This document shows, in pieces, positions 1-7,695 of a DNA stretch of 64,000 bases. The position numbers and the translations under genes are program-made. Within the stretch, counting starts at the first letter, position 1, and every line of letters begins with the position of its first letter. The notes under the pieces were generated by a model that saw only the letters and a program-made list of their open reading frames with translations, was not told the origin of the DNA and did not search any database. Location of the stretch: the NCBI RefSeq assembly GCF_019733395.1, contig NZ_JAIHOO010000001.1:1798001-1862000 (forward strand), in the 5' to 3' direction. This DNA is from Lysobacter sp. BMK333-48F3 (GTDB taxonomy: Bacteria; Pseudomonadota; Gammaproteobacteria; Xanthomonadales; Xanthomonadaceae).

Positions 1-2387
1 GCGTGGATGTCTTCCGGGGTCTTGGCGATGCGGATGTGGGTGGTGACCGCGCCGCCCTTCTGCGCCAGGCCGGTCTGGTCGAGCACGCTGGCGCCCTTGC
101 CTTCCAGGTGGCCGGCCATGCCGAGCAGGGCGCCGATGGTGACCACGCCGGTGCCGCCGACGCCGGTGATGAGGATGTTCCAGGGCTGGTCCAGCGACGG
201 CAGCACCGGCATCGGCAGGTCGGACAAGCGGTCCTTGGCCGACGAGCCCTTCTTCTTCTTCAGCCCGCCGCCTTCGACGGTGACGAAGCTGGGGCAAAAA
301 CCATTCACGCAGGAATAGTCCTTGTTGCAGTTCGACTGGTCGATCTCGCGCTTGCGGCCGAACTCGGTTTCCTTCGGCAGCACCGAGACGCAGAACGACT
401 TCTTGCCGCAATCGCCGCAGCCTTCGCAGACCAGGGTGTTGACCATCACCCGCTTCTGCGGGTCGACCATCTTGCCGCGCTTGCGCCGGCGGCGCTTCTC
501 GGTGGCGCAGGTCTGGTCGTAGATCAGCACGCTGACGCCCTTGACCGTGCGCAGGCGCTTCTGGATCGCGTCCAGTTCCTTGCGGTCGTGGAACTCGACG
601 TCGCTGGGGAACAGCTCGCGCTTGTTCCACTTGGCGATGTCGTCCGACAACAGGACGATCGTGTGCACGCCTTCCGAACGCACCTGGTGGGCGATCTGCG
701 GCACCGACAGTTGGCCGTCGACCGGCTGGCCGCCGGTCATCGCCACCGCGTCGTTGTAGAGGATCTTGTAGGTGATGTTGACGCCGGCGGCGACCGACTG
801 GCGGATCGCCAGCGAGCCGCTGTGGAAATAGGTGCCGTCGCCGAGGTTCTGGAACACGTGATCGGTTTCGGTGAAACCGGCCTGGCCGCACCAGGTCACG
901 CCTTCGCCGCCCATCTGGGTGAAGGTGTTGGTGTCGCGGTCCATCCAGGTGACCATGTAATGGCAGCCGATGCCGCCGAGCGCGCGCGACCCTTCCGGCA
1001 CCACCGTGGAGGTGTTGTGCGGGCAGCCCGAGCAGTAGTGCGGCACGCGCGGGAACGCGGCGCGCGGCAGGGCCAGCTCGCTTTCCTTCTCCTCCATCCA
1101 GCGCAGCACGTTCTGCATCTGCTCGGAGTTGTGGAAACGCTGGATGCGGCGCGCGATCACGCCGGCGATGCGCGCCGGGGTCAGCTCGCCGGTCGAGGGC
1201 AGGATCCACTCGCCGTTCTCGTCGTACTTGCCGACGATCGACGGGCGGCGGCCACCGTCCCAGTTGTACATCGACTCCTTCATCTGGCTTTCGATGAAGG
1301 CGTGCTTCTCCTCGACCACCAGGATGTCGTCCAGGCCGCGCGCGAACGCACGCAGGCCGACCGGCTCCAGCGGCCAGGTCATGCCGACCTTGTACACGCG
1401 GATGCCCAGGTCGGCGCAGGCGCGCGCGTCCAGGCCCAGGTATTCCAGGGCCTGCAGCACGTCGAGGTAGCTCTTGCCGGTGGTGATGATGCCCAGGCGC
1501 GGGGTCGGCGAATCGATCACGATCCGGTCGATGCGGTTGGCGCGGGCGAAGGCCTGCGCGGCCTTGACCGCGTACTGGTGCAGGCGCATCTCCTGGTCCA
1601 TCGGCGGGTCCGGCCAGCGGATGTTGAGCCCGCCCGGCGGCACCACGAAGTCGTCGGGAGTGACGATCTGCAGCGCCAGCGGATTGACGTCGACCGAGGC
1701 CGAGGATTCGACCGTCTCGGCGATGGTCTTGAAGCCGACCCAGCGGCCGGTGTAGCGCGACATCGCCCAGCCGATCAGGCCCATGTCGAGGATGTCCTGC
1801 ACCCCGGCCGGGTTGAGGATCGGCATCATCGCGCTGGTGAACTCGCCTTCCGAGCCGTGCGGCAGGGTCGAGGAGCGGCAAGCGTGGTCGTCGGCGGCCA
1901 GCGCCAGCACGCCGCCGTACTTGCTGGTGCCGGCGGCATTGGCGTGCTTGAACACGTCGCCGGTGCGGTCCACGCCCGGGCCCTTGCCGTACCACATGCC
2001 GTACACGCCCTCGACCTTGGCGCCCGGGAACAGGTTGGTCTGCTGGGTGCCCCAGACCATGGTCGCGCCCAGGTCCTCATTGAGGCCCGGGGTGAACTTC
2101 ACTCCGGACGCTTCCAGGTGCTTGCGCGCGCGCCACAGCTCCAGGTCGAAACCGCCCAGCGGCGAGCCGCGGTAACCGGAGATGAAGCCGGCGGTGTTCA
2201 GCCCCGCGGCCTGGTCGCGCAGCCGCTGCATCAGCGGCAGGCGCACCAGCGCCTGCACGCCGGACAGATAGATGCGGCCTTCCTGACGGGTGTACTTGTG
2301 CTCCAGGGTGTAATCCGGATCGAGTACGGAATTGGTCAGTTCGGTGTTCGCCGAGGACGGCGAGCTGAGTTCTGCGGTGCTGGTCAT
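1..2387 (-). CDS. Indolepyruvate ferredoxin oxidoreductase, fused-subunit type (5' part; runs off the window)
   Basis: About 795 N-terminal residues are visible; the family is usually near 1,150-1,250 residues, so the 3' third lies beyond base 1. The order is an alpha-subunit-like, thiamine-diphosphate-dependent region (GYRGSPLGG near residue 75, HYCSGCPHNTS further on), then a cysteine cluster (CEGCGDCG, later NGFCPSF) typical of 4Fe-4S ligands, then the start of a gamma-type domain (ITGVGGTGVVT) at the window edge. By family knowledge it oxidatively decarboxylates aryl or branched-chain 2-oxo acids to acyl-CoA in the cytoplasm. ATG at 2387 is the first good start, followed by a polar N-terminus. 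No gene lies in the next 340 bases upstream. Confident on family; substrate unknown. Confidence 0.93.
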   Translation of the reverse strand, partial: MTSTAELSSPSSANTELTNSVLDPDYTLEHKYTRQEGRIYLSGVQALVRLPLMQRLRDQAAGLNTAGFISGYRGSPLGGFDLELWRARKHLEASGVKFTPGLNEDLGATMVWGTQQTNLFPGAKVEGVYGMWYGKGPGVDRTGDVFKHANAAGTSKYGGVLALAADDHACRSSTLPHGSEGEFTSAMMPILNPAGVQDILDMGLIGWAMSRYTGRWVGFKTIAETVESSASVDVNPLALQIVTPDDFVVPPGGLNIRWPDPPMDQEMRLHQYAVKAAQAFARANRIDRIVIDSPTPRLGIITTGKSYLDVLQALEYLGLDARACADLGIRVYKVGMTWPLEPVGLRAFARGLDDILVVEEKHAFIESQMKESMYNWDGGRRPSIVGKYDENGEWILPSTGELTPARIAGVIARRIQRFHNSEQMQNVLRWMEEKESELALPRAAFPRVPHYCSGCPHNTSTVVPEGSRALGGIGCHYMVTWMDRDTNTFTQMGGEGVTWCGQAGFTETDHVFQNLGDGTYFHSGSLAIRQSVAAGVNITYKILYNDAVAMTGGQPVDGQLSVPQIAHQVRSEGVHTIVLLSDDIAKWNKRELFPSDVEFHDRKELDAIQKRLRTVKGVSVLIYDQTCATEKRRRRKRGKMVDPQKRVMVNTLVCEGCGDCGKKSFCVSVLPKETEFGRKREIDQSNCNKDYSCVNGFCPSFVTVEGGGLKKKKGSSAKDRLSDLPMPVLPSLDQPWNILITGVGGTGVVTIGALLGMAGHLEGKGASVLDQTGLAQKGGAVTTHIRIAKTPEDIH

Positions 2388-2727
2388 GGCGGGCTCTCGC
2401 GGCGGTGCCGCGGGTTGGCTGGCGGGGGCGGGGCGGCGTCCGGCGGGACGGCGGTGGCGCGCCGAGGCCCGAACAAAGACTCGGAATTATAGCCTTTGTG
2501 CCGAATCGGGCCGCCAGGCGGCGCCCGGGAGCGCCCGGCCGGGCGGCGCGCGCCGGCTGAATGCGACATCCGTACCGAAGCGCATTGCCGGGCCCGCGCT
2601 TGGGTTCCGGGCCGTGCCATGATTCGCGGCCGCGCCGGGGAGGCGGCGACGGACACGGCGGCGCGAGCGCACCGGTCCGGCTCGGCCGCGCCGCCGGCCC
2701 GATGATGTTCGACGCCGAGGAGGAGGC
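2388..2727. other. Non-coding gap between the divergent genes
   Basis: This 340-base GC-rich gap separates the oxidoreductase from the zinc-ribbon gene, which run in opposite directions, so it must hold both promoters. The only less GC-rich patch is around 2480-2510, next to the oxidoreductase start. I see no clear -35/-10 pair, operator or repeat. Confidence 0.4.
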
Positions 2728-3093
2728 GTGACCCAGGACCTGTACTGCTGGCGATGCAAGCGCGTGGTGCCGATGCTCGACGAAGCCGAGTGGGCGCGGT
2801 ACCGGGCGCTGATCGAAGACTACGTTCGCGATCTCAAGCGCGAAGGCAGCCGCGACGCCGCCGGCCGGCTCTTGCCGCAGCCAGCGAAGAGCCGCTTCGA
2901 AGTCGTCGCGGACTTCTACCAGAGCCTGGTGGGCTATCCGGTGGTCGACCCGGACTGCAGTTTCTTCGAGGCCTTTGCGATCGATCACCATCGGCTCAGC
3001 GAGATCGGCCCGCCCTGCGCCCACTGCGGCAAGCCCCTGCGCACGCAGCGCGCGAGCTTTTGCGCGGATTGCGGGACGCCGCGCGCGGGCTGA
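2728..3093 (+). CDS. Hypothetical protein with three CxxC zinc-ribbon knuckles
   Basis: The protein has 121 residues from a GTG start with a good GAGGAGG ribosome site about 6 bases upstream. It shows CWRC at residues 7-10, then CAHC and CADC in the last 30 residues; the last two make a classical paired knuckle of a short zinc ribbon, and the first is probably a separate site. The middle is helical and rich in acidic, basic and aromatic residues. It has no signal peptide or membrane segment. I do not recognise the family; zinc binding is inferred from the cysteine spacing. The next gene (acetyltransferase) starts 63 bases downstream in the same direction. Confidence 0.7.
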   Translation: MTQDLYCWRCKRVVPMLDEAEWARYRALIEDYVRDLKREGSRDAAGRLLPQPAKSRFEVVADFYQSLVGYPVVDPDCSFFEAFAIDHHRLSEIGPPCAHCGKPLRTQRASFCADCGTPRAG

Positions 3094-3156
3094 GCGCCGG
3101 CGGAGGCGCGTTGCCGATTCGCGATGCCCGATCCCGGGCGCGGCTACCATGCGCGC

Positions 3157-3711
3157 ATGGCCGCCTTCGATTCCGTCGTCCTGACCACGCAACGCCTGTC
3201 GCTGCGTCCCTTGCGGCCCGACGATGCGCCGGCCTTGCTGGCGATCTGCTCCGATCCGCAGGTGATGCGCTACTGGAGTTCGCCGCCGTGGGAGGCGATC
3301 GGCCAGGCCGAAGCCTTGATCGCGCGCGACCGCGAGGCGATGGCGTCCGGGCAGTACCTGCGCCTGGGCATCGAGCGCGACGGCGGCCTGATCGGCTACT
3401 GCACCCTGTTCCAGCTCGATGCGCAGAACCGTCGCGCCGAACTCGGCTACGTGCTCGCCGCCGCAGCCTGGTCGCAGGGCTATATGCGCGAAGCGCTGCG
3501 CGCCCTGCTCGACTACGGCTTCGACGCGCTCGACCTGCACCGCATCGAGGCCGACACCGATCCGCGCAACCGCGCCTCGGTGCGTTGCCTGGAGCGCCTG
3601 GGCTTCGTCCGCGAAGGCCTGCTGCGCGAGCGCTGGATCGTCGCCGGCGAAGTCTCCGACACCGCCCTGTACGGCCTGCTGCGCCAGGACTGGCGCGCCA
3701 ATCCCCTGTAG
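3157..3711 (+). CDS. GNAT N-acetyltransferase, RimJ/RimL type
   Basis: 184 residues from ATG 3157; an upstream in-frame ATG at 3124 would add 11 residues unlike the family. The N-terminus (TTQRLSLRPLRPDDAPALL) is the standard opening of RimJ/RimL-like acetyltransferases. The acetyl-CoA region (AELGYVLAAAAWSQGYMREA) and the closing NRASVRCLERLGFVREG segment are present. The family moves acetyl groups from acetyl-CoA to protein N-termini or small amines; the substrate here cannot be told. The TAG stop is supplied by the first bases of the REP element at 3707. Confidence 0.9.
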   Translation: MAAFDSVVLTTQRLSLRPLRPDDAPALLAICSDPQVMRYWSSPPWEAIGQAEALIARDREAMASGQYLRLGIERDGGLIGYCTLFQLDAQNRRAELGYVLAAAAWSQGYMREALRALLDYGFDALDLHRIEADTDPRNRASVRCLERLGFVREGLLRERWIVAGEVSDTALYGLLRQDWRANPL

Positions 3712-3860
3712 GAGCGGCGTGAGCCGCGACAGCCGAAGCGGTGGACGTAAGCGTACTCCGGCGAAATTCGGACCTGCGGCTGCGATTTGTCGTTCCCGGA
3801 TCTCGGCGAATGGCGTGGTATCTCACCGCTTCGGCTGTCGCGGCTCACGCCGCTCCTACA
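3707..3860. repeat. REP doublet: 36-bp perfect inverted repeat, copy 1
   Basis: Arms 3707-3742 and 3825-3860 are exact reverse complements. Each begins TGTAGGAGCGGCGTGAGCC and is itself partly palindromic; the spacer is 82 bases. The unit resembles REP sequences of pseudomonads and xanthomonads (recalled GTAGGAGCGG core). The left arm supplies the stop codon of the acetyltransferase. A second doublet lies at 25504-25663. Confidence 0.85.
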
Positions 3861-3914
3861 AGGGCGGCGCCGCGCTCCTGGCGCAGCGCCAGCCGCATCG
3901 ACTAGATTGCCGCC

Positions 3915-4586
3915 ATGCGTGTCTATCTCGACGACGAGCGCTCCACGCCCGAAGGCTGGGTGCGGGTGTATTGGCCGGACCAGGCCATCGCCCTGCTGCG
4001 CCAGGGCGGCGTGACCGAGATCAGCCTGGACCACGACCTGGGCGACGACGCGCGCGGCACCGGCTACGACGTGATCGCCTGGATCGAGGAAGCCGTCGCC
4101 CTGGACGGCTTCTCGCCGCCGCTCATCCGCGTGCATTCGGCCAACCCCTCGGCGCGGCTGCGCATGGAAGCGGGGATCGCCGCGATCGGGCGCCTGGCGG
4201 TGCAGCCCCATGAGCCGAATCGCGTGCTCTGGACCTCCTCCAACCGTTCGCGCGGCGCCGATGCGCGCGTGCGCTTCGAATTGACCGGGCTCGGCGCGGA
4301 CGGTGGGCGCAGGCGCGTGCTCGACGACTACCGGCCGCACTATCGCATCCGGCCGGATTACCACACGTCGGCGCGGCATCGTTTTCTGGATGCGACCGAA
4401 GTCCTCAGCGGGGAATCCGCCGAGGCCGAGGTGTGGCTGCTGACCCCCGAACACTACCCGGGCACGCTTTGGGTCGGACGCCGCCTGGAGCTCAGCGAAG
4501 GCTCGCGGCCGGTCGGGTTCGCGACCGTGCTGGAGGTGTTCAACCCGATCCTGCTCGGCGTCGAAACCCCGCCGGAGCGGATTTAG
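3915..4586 (+). CDS. Receiver-like (cREC type) domain fused to an EF-Tu-like beta-barrel
   Basis: 223 residues. Residues 1-95 (MRVYLDDERSTPEGW, EISLDHDLGDD, GYDVIAWIEEAV, IRVHSANPSA) match what I recall of the stand-alone receiver-like domain called cyclic-phosphate-processing receiver; the acidic LDDER and LDHDLGDD motifs would hold a metal site. From about residue 118 the sequence changes to a small beta-barrel of the EF-Tu C-terminal type: VRFELTG, RPHYRI, then YPGTLWVGRRLELSEGSR and VGFATVLEVFNPIL. Both halves are in one frame with a short linker. It runs towards nagA, with 16 bases between the two stops. Function is unknown; a role in nucleic-acid end processing or translation is speculation from the domains. 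Confidence 0.75.
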   Translation: MRVYLDDERSTPEGWVRVYWPDQAIALLRQGGVTEISLDHDLGDDARGTGYDVIAWIEEAVALDGFSPPLIRVHSANPSARLRMEAGIAAIGRLAVQPHEPNRVLWTSSNRSRGADARVRFELTGLGADGGRRRVLDDYRPHYRIRPDYHTSARHRFLDATEVLSGESAEAEVWLLTPEHYPGTLWVGRRLELSEGSRPVGFATVLEVFNPILLGVETPPERI

Positions 4587-4602
4587 CGAAGACCGGCGGC
4601 GC

Positions 4603-5736
4603 TTACGGCAAGCCGCCGATCCAGGTCCCCGTCACCTGCAGGTCTTCGTCCAGCGCGACCAGGTCGGCGCGGTAGCCCGGCGCGATCCGGCCCAGTTCGT
4701 CGCCCAGGCCGAGGAAGTCGGCGGGGTAGGCCGAGGCCATGCGGCAGGCTTCGTCCAGCGGCAGGCCGAGCCGGCGCACGGTGTTGCGCACGGCGCTGGC
4801 CATGTCCAGCGCGGAGCCGGCCAGGGTGCCCTCGGCGGTGCTGCACTTGCCGTTGCGGCAGGTCATGGTCTGGCCGTAGAGGACGAAATCCTCCTGCTCG
4901 CCGCCGACCGGCGGCATCGCATCGGTGACCAGCATGATCTTGCCGCGCGGCTTGGCGGCGATGGCGATGCGCAGCGAGGCGTCGTGCACGTGTTCGCCGT
5001 CGACGATCACTCCGCACCAGCTGTCGGGGTCGTCGAGGCAGGCGCCGACGCCGCCGGGCTCGCGGCTGCCGAGCGGGGTCATGGCGTTGAACAGATGGGT
5101 CGCGCCGCGCACGCCGTGGGCGAAGGCCGAGCGCAGGCGCTGGTAGTCGGCGGCGGTGTGGCCGGCGCAGACCAGCACGCCGCGCGCGGCCAGGGCCTGC
5201 AGCACGGCGTCGTCGAAACGTTCCGGGGCCAGGGTCAGCATGGTCCGGCCGATGCCGAGCGAGGCGACCAGGTCCAGTTCGTCCTCGCCCGGGGTGTGGA
5301 ACTTGTCCGGGTCGTGCACGCCCTTGCGCGCCTGCGCCAGGTAGGGGCCTTCCAGGTGGATGCCGAGCACGCCGGGCAGGCCCTGGTGCATCGCTTCGCG
5401 CACCGCGCCGATCGCCTCGCGCATGGTCGCGACGTCGTCGCTGATCAGGGTCGGCAGCAGGCCGGTGGTGCCGAACCGGCGGTGCGCCTGGGCGATGCGG
5501 CGCACGCCTTCGACCGTCGGCTCGTCGTTGAACAGCACATCGCCGCCGCCGTTGACCTGGGTGTCGATGAAGCCGGGCACCAGGTAGCGGCCGCGCAGGT
5601 CGATCGCCTCGGCGCCGCGCGGCGCCGGGCCGGGCAGCACCGCGACGATGTGGCCTTCCTCGACGATCACGCTGAGGTCGGACTCGAAGCCGCGCTCGCC
5701 GAGCACGCGAGCGTTGACGAAAGCGGTAGCGGTCAT
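4603..5736 (-). CDS. nagA: N-acetylglucosamine-6-phosphate deacetylase
   Basis: 377 residues, normal family length. It removes acetate from GlcNAc-6-P to give glucosamine-6-P in the cytoplasm. Family landmarks are intact: metal ligands Glu129 (GIHLEGPYL), His193 (CAGHTAADY) and His214 (THLFNAM), substrate contact His251, and catalytic Asp272 (VTDAMPPVG). It starts 10 bases after the SIS-domain deaminase stop, and the two lie downstream of the GntR regulator, so the three form one operon (regulator-deaminase-deacetylase). Confidence 0.96.
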   Translation of the reverse strand: MTATAFVNARVLGERGFESDLSVIVEEGHIVAVLPGPAPRGAEAIDLRGRYLVPGFIDTQVNGGGDVLFNDEPTVEGVRRIAQAHRRFGTTGLLPTLISDDVATMREAIGAVREAMHQGLPGVLGIHLEGPYLAQARKGVHDPDKFHTPGEDELDLVASLGIGRTMLTLAPERFDDAVLQALAARGVLVCAGHTAADYQRLRSAFAHGVRGATHLFNAMTPLGSREPGGVGACLDDPDSWCGVIVDGEHVHDASLRIAIAAKPRGKIMLVTDAMPPVGGEQEDFVLYGQTMTCRNGKCSTAEGTLAGSALDMASAVRNTVRRLGLPLDEACRMASAYPADFLGLGDELGRIAPGYRADLVALDEDLQVTGTWIGGLP

Positions 5737-5746
5737 GGCGTGGGCC

Positions 5747-6796
5747 TCAAACCGTTTCGGTGACTTTGTTGAGGTGCGGCGGCAGGTCCGGGTTGTGCCC
5801 GCGCGCCACCGACAAGGCGTTCACCGCCTTGTAGAAGCTGGCCACGGTGATCAGCGGGGTCATCGCCGGATGCAGCGAGCGCGCCAGCGGCAGGCTGTCG
5901 CCGCCGTGGATGCCCGGCGCGGCCAGCCACACCGGCGCGCCGCGCTGGCGGAACTCGCGCGCCACCGCGACCGTGCCGTCGCCGGTGCCGTCGTCCTGGG
6001 CGAAGGCCAGCACCGGAAAGCCGGGCCCGACGATCGCCATCGGCCCGTGCTTGACCTCGGCGCTGCTGAACGCCTCGGCGTGCAGGCCGCAGGTTTCCTT
6101 GAACTTCAGCGCCGCCTCCTGGGCCGCGCCCAGGCCGAGGCCGCGACCGATCACGAACAGGTTGCGCGCATCGACCAGGCCTTCGACCAGCGCCGACCAG
6201 TCCTGGCGCGAGGCTTCGCGCAGCGCCTCGGGCAGGGCGTGCACGGCGTCGAACAGCCGCGCCTCGTGGCTCCAGCGCGCGGTCAGCTGCAGCAGCGCGG
6301 CCAGCGAGCACAGATAGCTCTTGGTCGCCGCGACGCTGGTTTCCGGGCCGGCGTGCAGGCCGAGCACGGTGTCGGCGACCTGGGCCAGCGGCGAGTCGGT
6401 CACGTTGACCAGGGCGACGACATGGGCGCCGGCGGCCTTGGCGATTTCGGCGTTGCGCACCAGGTCCGGGCTCTTGCCCGACTGCGAGACGGCGACGAAC
6501 AGCGCGTCCTGCAGCTGCGGCTTGACCGCATACACCGAACCCACCGACGGCGAGGCCGAGGCGGTGACCAGGCCGAGCTGGGTTTCGAACAGGTACTTGC
6601 CGTAGGTGGCGGCGTGATCGGAGCTACCGCGCGCGCAGGTGACGATGAAGCGCGGCGGACGCTGGCGCAGGCGGTCGACCAGGTCGTCGACGAGATCGGC
6701 GTTAGCGGCGAACTGGCGCGCGACCGCGTCGCCGGCCTCCTGCGCCTCGGCGTACATGCGGGTACCGGTCGGGTCGAGCAGGGTCTGGGTGGTCAC
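5747..6796 (-). CDS. nagB-II: Glucosamine-6-phosphate deaminase, SIS-domain type (NagB-II)
   Basis: 349 residues from a GTG start that overlaps the GntR stop (GTGA, bases 6793-6796), implying translational coupling. It is a double SIS-domain protein resembling the isomerase half of GlmS without the glutaminase domain. Visible sugar-phosphate motifs are CARGSSDHAA (near residue 55), VSQSGKSPD, ETSVAATKSY and KHGPMAIV. With nagA directly downstream the likely reaction is glucosamine-6-P to fructose-6-P plus ammonia. This non-homologous deaminase replaces classical NagB in many proteobacteria. AgaS-like isomerases are related, but the nag context favours NagB-II. Confidence 0.9.
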   Translation of the reverse strand: MTTQTLLDPTGTRMYAEAQEAGDAVARQFAANADLVDDLVDRLRQRPPRFIVTCARGSSDHAATYGKYLFETQLGLVTASASPSVGSVYAVKPQLQDALFVAVSQSGKSPDLVRNAEIAKAAGAHVVALVNVTDSPLAQVADTVLGLHAGPETSVAATKSYLCSLAALLQLTARWSHEARLFDAVHALPEALREASRQDWSALVEGLVDARNLFVIGRGLGLGAAQEAALKFKETCGLHAEAFSSAEVKHGPMAIVGPGFPVLAFAQDDGTGDGTVAVAREFRQRGAPVWLAAPGIHGGDSLPLARSLHPAMTPLITVASFYKAVNALSVARGHNPDLPPHLNKVTETV

Positions 6797-7545
6797 GGCG
6801 TGGTTTCGCTCTGTAGTTCGGCGACGAAGTCGTAGGCGTCGCCGCGGTAGAAGGACCGGGTGAATTCGACGACGCGGCCGTCGTCGAGGAAGGTGCGGCG
6901 TTCGATGAACAATCCGGGCGCGCCTTCGGGCAGGTTCATCAGCCGCGCCTGCTCGGCGTCGAAGGCGATCGCGCGCAGCCGCTGCAGGGCGCGGCTGGGG
7001 CGGATGCCGAGCTTGGCGAAGGCTTCGTACAGCGAGTTTTCGACGAGCGTCGGGTCGGGCAGCACCGCCAAAGGCACGACGGTGCGCTCGAGTGCGAGCG
7101 CCACGCCGTCGGCGGTGCGCAAGCGGTAGTAACGAACCACCTGCGCGCCGGGCGACAGGTTCAGCGCCATCGCCTCTTCCGGAGTGACCTCGCCGACGCC
7201 GCGCTCGAGGAAGGTCGAGCGCGGGTCGAGGCCGCGCGCGCGCAGGTCGTCGGTGAAGCTGGTCAGGCGCGAGAAGGATTTGACGATGCGCTCGGCGACG
7301 AAGGTGCCGGCGCCCTGGCGCTGCACCAGCAGGCCGTCGGCGACCAGGCCGGCGATGGCCTTGCGCACGGTGACCCGCGACAGGTCCAGCCATTTGCCCA
7401 GCTCGCGTTCGCCGGGCAGGGCCTGGCCGGCGGTCAGCTCGCCGTTCTCGATCGCGTGCTGGAGGGTCCGGCGCAGGTGCTGGTAGGCCGGCGCGCGTCG
7501 CGCGTCGGACTGCCGGCGGAACTCGTCGAGCAGATAGGGCTGCAT
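6793..7545 (-). CDS. GntR/HutC-family transcriptional repressor, NagQ-like
   Basis: 250 residues. An N-terminal winged helix (ALPGERELGKWLDLSRVTVR about residues 42-62, then QRQGAGTFVAERI) is followed by a UTRA effector domain (ERTVVPLAVLPDPTL, GLFIERRTFLDDGRVVEF). UTRA domains of this subfamily usually sense a phosphorylated amino sugar. It is the first gene of the nag operon and diverges from zwf. A GATACCA box (inverse of TGGTATC) sits 11 bases before its start and three TGGTATC/G boxes lie in front of zwf, fitting autoregulation plus control of zwf. NagQ of Xanthomonas campestris is the closest functional analogue I recall. Confidence 0.9.
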   Translation of the reverse strand: MQPYLLDEFRRQSDARRAPAYQHLRRTLQHAIENGELTAGQALPGERELGKWLDLSRVTVRKAIAGLVADGLLVQRQGAGTFVAERIVKSFSRLTSFTDDLRARGLDPRSTFLERGVGEVTPEEAMALNLSPGAQVVRYYRLRTADGVALALERTVVPLAVLPDPTLVENSLYEAFAKLGIRPSRALQRLRAIAFDAEQARLMNLPEGAPGLFIERRTFLDDGRVVEFTRSFYRGDAYDFVAELQSETTP

Positions 7546-7555
7546 AGTGTGAAAA

Positions 7556-7666
7556 GATACCAGTGCAAGACCAATGGCGGCAACAAAGGCGCGTAGAACG
7601 CGTCTAAATCGTTGAATTCAGGTTAATTTGTCGGAGTGGTATCTTACTGGTATCTTTGCTGGTATG
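7556..7666. promoter_or_regulatory. Divergent nag/zwf promoter region with four TGGTATC boxes
   Basis: Boxes: GATACCA 7556-7562 (towards the regulator), TGGTATC 7637-7643 and 7648-7654 (4-base gap), TGGTATG 7660-7666 (5-base gap). From memory, the Xanthomonas NagQ box is a pair of TGGTATT separated by 4 bp, so this is a close match. A possible zwf promoter is TTGTCG 7628-7633, 17 bases, TATCTT 7651-7656, whose -10 overlaps box 2. On the other strand TTGCCG, 18 bases, TATCTT would start the regulator transcript almost at its ATG. Confidence 0.7.
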
Positions 7667-7695
7667 GTTTCACCCAGACCAGTTCGAGCCCGACC

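Noticed and set aside
3..2492. 829-codon open frame on the plus strand opposite the oxidoreductase gene
   Set aside because: It is Arg/Ala/Val/His/Asp-rich antisense of a clearly conserved gene; high GC keeps the opposite frame free of stops.
7636..7695. Longer N-terminus for zwf
   Set aside because: It would place coding sequence over the TGGTATC operators and likely promoter, and the added residues (YWYLCWYGF) do not resemble Zwf.
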